Positions 60,800 through 64,000 of a stretch of DNA of 64,000 nucleotides are shown here, one piece after another. The DNA is from Streptomyces mobaraensis NBRC 13819 = DSM 40847 (GTDB lineage: Bacteria > Actinomycetota > Actinomycetes > Streptomycetales > Streptomycetaceae). Positions within the stretch are counted from its first letter, which is position 1, and every line of letters starts with the position of its first letter. Location: positions 4,427,501 through 4,491,500 of the forward strand of contig NZ_CP072827.1 in NCBI RefSeq assembly GCF_017916255.1. The letters run 5' to 3'. The translations under genes were made by a program, and so were the position numbers. The notes beneath the pieces were generated by a model, which made no database searches, was not told the origin of the DNA, and saw only the letters and a list, made by a program, of their open reading frames with translations.

Positions 60800-61788
60800 T
60801 CAGGACACGAGGAGGGCCAGGGCCGTGGGCGTAGCCGTGTGCAGGGCGGTGTTGCGGTGGCGGGCCGTTGTGACGAGTCCGGCCGAGCGCAGCACCGATG
60901 TGTGCTCGCTGGCGCTCGCGGGAGAGATGCCGACGCGGCGGGCGATCTCCGTCGTGGTGCGGCCCGTACCGTCGGCGATCGTCAGCAGCACCGCGGCGCG
61001 GGTGCGGCCCAGCAGCGCCTCCAGGGCGGCCGCCGAGCCGCCCGCCGGTGCCCCGCCCGGCCCGGCGACGGCGGCCTCGCGGTGGGCCGGGTAGGTGAGG
61101 AATGGCTGCGGCTCGGCATTGGGGTCGAGCAGCGGCAGCCGGCACCCGAACCATGACGGGATCAACAGCAGCCCGCGCCCGTCGAGATGCAGATCGATAC
61201 GGCGGCTGATCGTCCCGGTGACCTCCAGGACCGGAGGCTTCCACGTGATGTGGCCCGGGTGCAGTCCCGCCAGTACCCGTTCCATGCCGCCGGCGGCGAA
61301 GTCCCGTGCGCGCAGGGCCCGGTCGGCTTCCAGGCAGGCGCGGATCCGGGGCCAGTACGGCGCGAGGGCCTGGTCGTAGACGTGCTGGAGGCCGTCGAAG
61401 AGCCGCCGCCGCAGCCGGACGTCGTCGTGGAGGTGTGCCGCCCAGCGTGGATGTCTCTGCCGTTCCGCGATGAAGGCCATCTGCTCCTCCACCGTCTTCC
61501 TCGGCGTCGCGCGCGCCCGTTCCAGGGCCTCCTGCGCGTCGCCCGAGGAAGGCAAGGGGTGCAGGAAACTCGGCGCCCAGCCGCGTGGGGATTGAGCTCC
61601 AGCAGCAGACCGGCCCGGTTCGCGTCCAGCCGGCCGCGCACCTCCCGGCGCCACGCTCCTATGGCCGGGCCGCCGCGTGCCTCCTGGAGCATCCGCGCCG
61701 AGATCGTCACTTCCAGCAGCGGATGCGGCTCTGCGGCTATCCGCGTGCGTGCCATGTCCTGCGCGGTGAAGTGGATCCGGTGCTTCAT
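60800..61788 (-). pseudogene. frameshifted paralogue of the 43.6 kb winged-helix regulator
   Basis: Starting at ATG 61788, the protein opens MKHRIHFTAQDMARTRIAAE and reads to LLLELNPHA, where the frame shifts by one base near 61590. It then continues in the other frame from GWAPSFLHPL through AYWPRIRACL-like sequence (LAPYWPRIRACLEADRALRARDF), GRGLLLIPSWFG and a C-terminal ArsR-type helix-turn-helix (TEIARRVGISPASASEHTSVLRSAGL). Domain order and many residues match the intact protein at 43641-44657. Either the gene is inactive or one base was lost in sequencing. Confidence 0.8.
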
Positions 61789-61989
61789 CACCCTGCGTCC
61801 GCCTCCCCCTGACGGCTGTATGGCCGTTACGGGTGCACCCTACGGACGGCGGTTGTTTCGGCTGAGACCGAAACAGGACGACGTGAGCGGCGGGACGGTA
61901 GCAGGCTGTTCGGGCACGGGGGGACGCACCGGCACTCCCGCATCGGCGGGAGTGCCGCCCCGGCCCGGAGACGAAGGGAGACAATCGTC

Positions 61990-62355
61990 ATGGAGCGCAT
62001 GCGCAAGCTGGCCCTGGCACTGACCGCGGTGGGTGCCGTCGGCCTGCCGATGACCACGGCGACGACGGCACACGCGGACATTCCGTCCGTGCAGGTCGCG
62101 ATCTCGACGTACTACTCGGACTGGGTCCGCGTCTGTGGCTGGAACCAGTACGACAACAAGGTCTGCTACAACCACCTCGACACACCCGGGTCGGGCTACA
62201 CCAAGCTGAGCGGTTGGTGGTGGCAGAAGGACAGCACCGTCACCATCACCGGCACCAACAGCAACACCGGCGCGGTCCGCAACATGTCCTGCTACATCCC
62301 CAAGAACACCGGCAACCCGTACTACTGCGACGGCCGGAGCCGCAAGGAACTGTAA
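61990..62355 (+). CDS. small secreted protein with four cysteines
   Basis: A 121-residue exported protein. The signal peptide runs to about residue 29 (hydrophobic LALALTAVGAVGL, cleavage region AHAD). The mature domain is aromatic-rich with four Cys (RVCGWN, KVCYN, MSCYIP, YYCDG), consistent with two disulphides, and includes SGWWWQKDSTVTITGTNSN. Composition and size resemble secreted Streptomyces proteins of unknown role. GAAGGGAGA lies upstream of the ATG. Confidence 0.75.
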   Translation: MERMRKLALALTAVGAVGLPMTTATTAHADIPSVQVAISTYYSDWVRVCGWNQYDNKVCYNHLDTPGSGYTKLSGWWWQKDSTVTITGTNSNTGAVRNMSCYIPKNTGNPYYCDGRSRKEL

Positions 62356-62802
62356 CGGCCGGAGTCGCAAGGAACGGCAGCTCCGGGGTCCGCCTGACGG
62401 ACGGCTCGGCGGCGAGCCCGGGAGGGCGACGGCACGAGCCGCGCGGGGATCGTCGTCGTTACGGGCTGCCCGGACGCGGGGCCTTCGTGCTCTCCTGGGA
62501 TGCGGGCCCGCTAGGGGCCTGGCGTCCGGACACCGTGCCAGGGATGTCGTGTTGGCGGGTGGCCGCATCCCACAGCTGTACGCCGTCCGGGACCGGTCGA
62601 GTTCGACGGCCACATCCAGACACCGGCCTCACGACCGGCCCGGCGGCGCCGACGATCTGTGTCGAACCGACTCGCGTCGGCAGAGTGACCCTGGGCGGTG
62701 GCGTCGAGGTGGGCGGGCGCGCAACGCGTCGGCATCGCGGCCGTCAGCAGGATCCTTGTTGTGTACGACCAATCAGGATGCGCGCACTCGCCGATACGGC
62801 GC
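62356..62802. other. gene-free stretch
   Basis: I find no supported gene, repeat or RNA here. The start repeats part of the preceding gene end: AACGGCCGGAGTCGCAAGGAAC (as CGGCCGGAG-CGCAAGGAAC) occurs at the gene's 3' end and again about 25 bases later, a small local duplication. Confidence 0.35.
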
Positions 62803-62895
62803 TCAGTCCTGCCGCGAGTTCGCCCGCTTGATCCCGTTGTCGGCGACGTACCGCACAGCGTCCGGCATCACGCGGTGGCGGTAGCCTCCCGGCCG
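62803..62895 (-). pseudogene. N-terminal remnant of an IS5-type transposase
   Basis: The translation GGYRHRVMPDAVRYVADNGIK matches the helix-turn-helix region before the KWRAMPADFPPW block of IS5-like Streptomyces transposases, then breaks off (RANSRQD, stop). About 30 residues remain. No terminal inverted repeats were found around it. The stretch from 62896 to 63131 shows nothing else. Confidence 0.5.
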
Positions 62896-63131
62896 CCCGC
62901 GTTCGATCCGCGCCCGGGCTTCGAGACGCCGAGTCGGTAGACGACTAACTCTCGGCGTACGCGCGGGAGTTGCACTCCTCCGTCGCGCATCCGCGGCACG
63001 ACGGCGTCTCCGTGGCCGGGCTGACGGCCGCAAGCCTGCCGCCCGGCGCCAGAGGGGTGGCGCGACGCGGTGCGGGGAATGACGGTCTGCCCGTGAACGC
63101 GTGGGTGTCCCTTGGTGGCGGTACGTGACGT

Positions 63132-63548
63132 CTAATGTCCGTCCGGTGCTCTCAAGGCCGTCGCCGCGCCGGTGATGAGGAGGTGTTCGTGCGGGCTGAC
63201 GGTCTCGGCGATGCCGGGGTAGTCGACGAACGCGTAGGCGGTGATGTCTGCTGTGCCGCTCGGGAGTTGGATGCGGGCGATGTCGTCCTCTTGGAGGTTG
63301 TCACACGCGAACAGGTAGGCGGTGGAGCCGGTGCCCACGATGGGCTCCATGCCGAGGACGAACCGGGGTTCGACCCTGATGTGCAGGTCCCGGCGTACGT
63401 GGTAGGCCATCGCGTTCCGCGCCGATTCGTCGGGGAGCGCCGGGCCGCCCGGCAGCCGCCAACTGCCGTCCGCCGTCTTGAGCATGAGGAGACGCCCTGC
63501 GGCGTCGGTGAGGTGCGCGAGGCCGGCGATGTGGGGTGTGGGCGGCAT
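63132..63548 (-). CDS. Nudix-like protein with degenerate Nudix box (copy B)
   Basis: A 138-residue paralogue of the protein at 5301-5717, of the same length and similar throughout (GLAHLTDAAGRLLMLK, WRLPGGPALPDESARNAM, RRDLHIRVEPRFVLGME, FVDYPGIAETVSPHEH). The REXXEE block of the Nudix box is again missing (YHVRRD). AAGGAG precedes the ATG at 63548. No GntR gene is adjacent inside the window; a different upstream region, with direct repeats, replaces the palindrome seen at copy A. Confidence 0.78.
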   Translation of the reverse strand: MPPTPHIAGLAHLTDAAGRLLMLKTADGSWRLPGGPALPDESARNAMAYHVRRDLHIRVEPRFVLGMEPIVGTGSTAYLFACDNLQEDDIARIQLPSGTADITAYAFVDYPGIAETVSPHEHLLITGAATALRAPDGH

Positions 63549-63731
63549 GGGTCTCCTTACGCTTAAGTGGTGCGCTGAGTGGAGCGGGGTGCGCATGGGT
63601 TTCGCCCCGGACGGCGAAAGTCGGCGCCTCGCGGAGTGCTTGGCGCGAGTGTCGACGGAGTGCGAGGCGAGGCGATTCGTGCGCACGGGACGTCCTTGTG
63701 GCCCGCGTCTGGTCGCCGGGAGTGGCGGTGC

Positions 63732-63792
63732 AGAGCGAAGATAGCGCCGCGTACGAGCCTGTATCAATCGTGAGACGTCTAACGAGTGAGAC
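63732..63792 (-). promoter_or_regulatory. putative promoter and direct repeats for the Nudix-like gene copy B
   Basis: On the minus strand TTGATA (about 63766-63761) and TATCTT (about 63742-63737) are 18 bases apart, a fair -35/-10 pair. Directly upstream, GTGAGAC (plus strand) occurs at 63770-63776 and 63786-63792, spaced 16 bases, with the palindrome AGACGTCT at 63773-63780. This is a possible operator. Confidence 0.4.
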
Positions 63793-63820
63793 TGGCATAT
63801 TCGTTCCCCTGGAACGGCGC

Positions 63821-63850
63821 GACCCCCTCGCTCGACCGAGTGAGGGGGTC
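63821..63850. terminator. strong hairpin terminator
   Basis: GACCCCCTC and GAGGGGGTC enclose an inner GCTCG/CGAGT pairing, giving a stem of about 14 bp with one G-T pair and an AC loop. It lies 15 bases beyond the stop of the DUF397-type gene and would terminate that transcript. Confidence 0.8.
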
Positions 63851-63864
63851 ATGTTCGTTGACGC

Positions 63865-64000
63865 TCAAGAGGGGGTGTCGAACGTGTTCTCGACCGCGTC
63901 CGTGATGAACGCGCGTAGCTTGTCTGGGCTCGTTCTGATGACGACACTAGGGTCGTCGCTTTCCCGTATGAGTATGTCCTCCCCAAGTCGGGACACCTCC
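63865..64000 (-). CDS. DUF397 domain protein, 3' end only
   Basis: The last 44 residues of a gene that starts beyond the window: EVSRLGEDILIRESDDPSVV, then IRTSPDKLRAFITDAVENTF and stop. The pattern of Glu-Val, then an Arg-x-Ser-x-x-Pro turn, then a helix with AFI fits DUF397, small proteins encoded beside Scr1-type helix-turn-helix regulators in Streptomyces and thought to act as their partner. Its 5' part and the expected regulator lie to the right. Confidence 0.7.
   Translation of the reverse strand, partial: EVSRLGEDILIRESDDPSVVIRTSPDKLRAFITDAVENTFDTPS

Noticed and set aside
62880..62925. tRNA-like GTTCGATCC word
   Set aside because: The neighbouring bases cannot form a T stem or acceptor stem, and no anticodon arm is present.

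Overview
The window is a 64 kb piece of a very GC-rich actinobacterial chromosome, almost certainly Streptomyces or a close relative. The evidence is the GC-rich third codon positions, frequent GTG and TTG starts, a futalosine-pathway menaquinone pair (mqnB, mqnD), Streptomyces-type families (DUF3027, DUF2771, DUF2530, DUF397, an ECF41 sigma factor, HAAS/PadR pairs), small secreted proteins and many divergent regulator/transporter pairs. No rRNA, tRNA, CRISPR array, prophage or large biosynthetic cluster was found. The region looks like chromosome core and near-core sequence, with small accessory patches and decayed mobile-element scraps.

Layout. 0-7.5 kb: small membrane and secreted proteins, a winged-helix protein with a repeat-rich linker, an AraC regulator, and a Nudix-like gene, GntR regulator and divergent methyltransferase that share palindromic operators. 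7.5-10.7 kb: a translationally coupled ferric-siderophore ABC importer (two permeases and an ATPase) behind an iron box, with no binding protein. 10.8-16.5 kb: HAD phosphatase, cold-shock protein, then the operon DUF2771 lipoprotein-mqnB-mqnD, and an MFS gene. mqnB carries a 17-copy hexanucleotide repeat in its reading frame. 16.8-24.6 kb: DUF3027, a cytoplasmic cupredoxin, a 1,038-residue sacsin-like ATPase, decayed gene fragments and a secreted serine protease. 24.6-31.8 kb: NmrA/SnoaL pair with divergent TetR, three tandem-repeat tracts, a CtpE-like P-type ATPase and an NCS2 purine permease. 31.8-33.4 kb: a coupled two-gene cassette (nucleotidyltransferase fold plus unknown partner), lower in GC by eye and bounded upstream by a strong terminator. 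It is the best candidate here for an undescribed two-component system. 33.7-38.3 kb: MarR/MFS, GNAT, 2'-5' RNA ligase, a 28-residue membrane protein, aldo/keto reductase and a glycosyltransferase remnant.

38.6-49.9 kb: a P450-isocitrate-lyase-family fusion interrupted in frame by a four-hairpin element, its divergent ArsR regulator, an ECF41 sigma factor with an exact match to the family's own promoter consensus, an unusual winged-helix protein, a PrmC-like methyltransferase, and a MarR-controlled pair of SMR exporters followed by an amino-acid permease. 50-57 kb: integrase scrap, DinB protein, serC, PadR/HAAS pair, MFS/HxlR pair. 57-64 kb: a decay-prone stretch with a glyoxalase remnant, a GNAT gene coupled to a second translation initiation factor IF-1, a gene that has lost its stop codon, a frameshifted TMEM175 channel, a frameshifted paralogue of the 43.6 kb winged-helix protein, an IS5-type remnant, a second copy of the Nudix-like gene and the 3' end of a DUF397 gene.

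Two themes recur. Regulator genes sit next to, or divergent from, their probable targets with inverted repeats between them (GntR, TetR, MarR, ArsR, HxlR, PadR). Short tandem repeats of 6, 7, 9, 12, 29 and 30 bp occur both between genes and inside reading frames, where they build low-complexity protein tails. All functions are read from sequence motifs; no database search was run.
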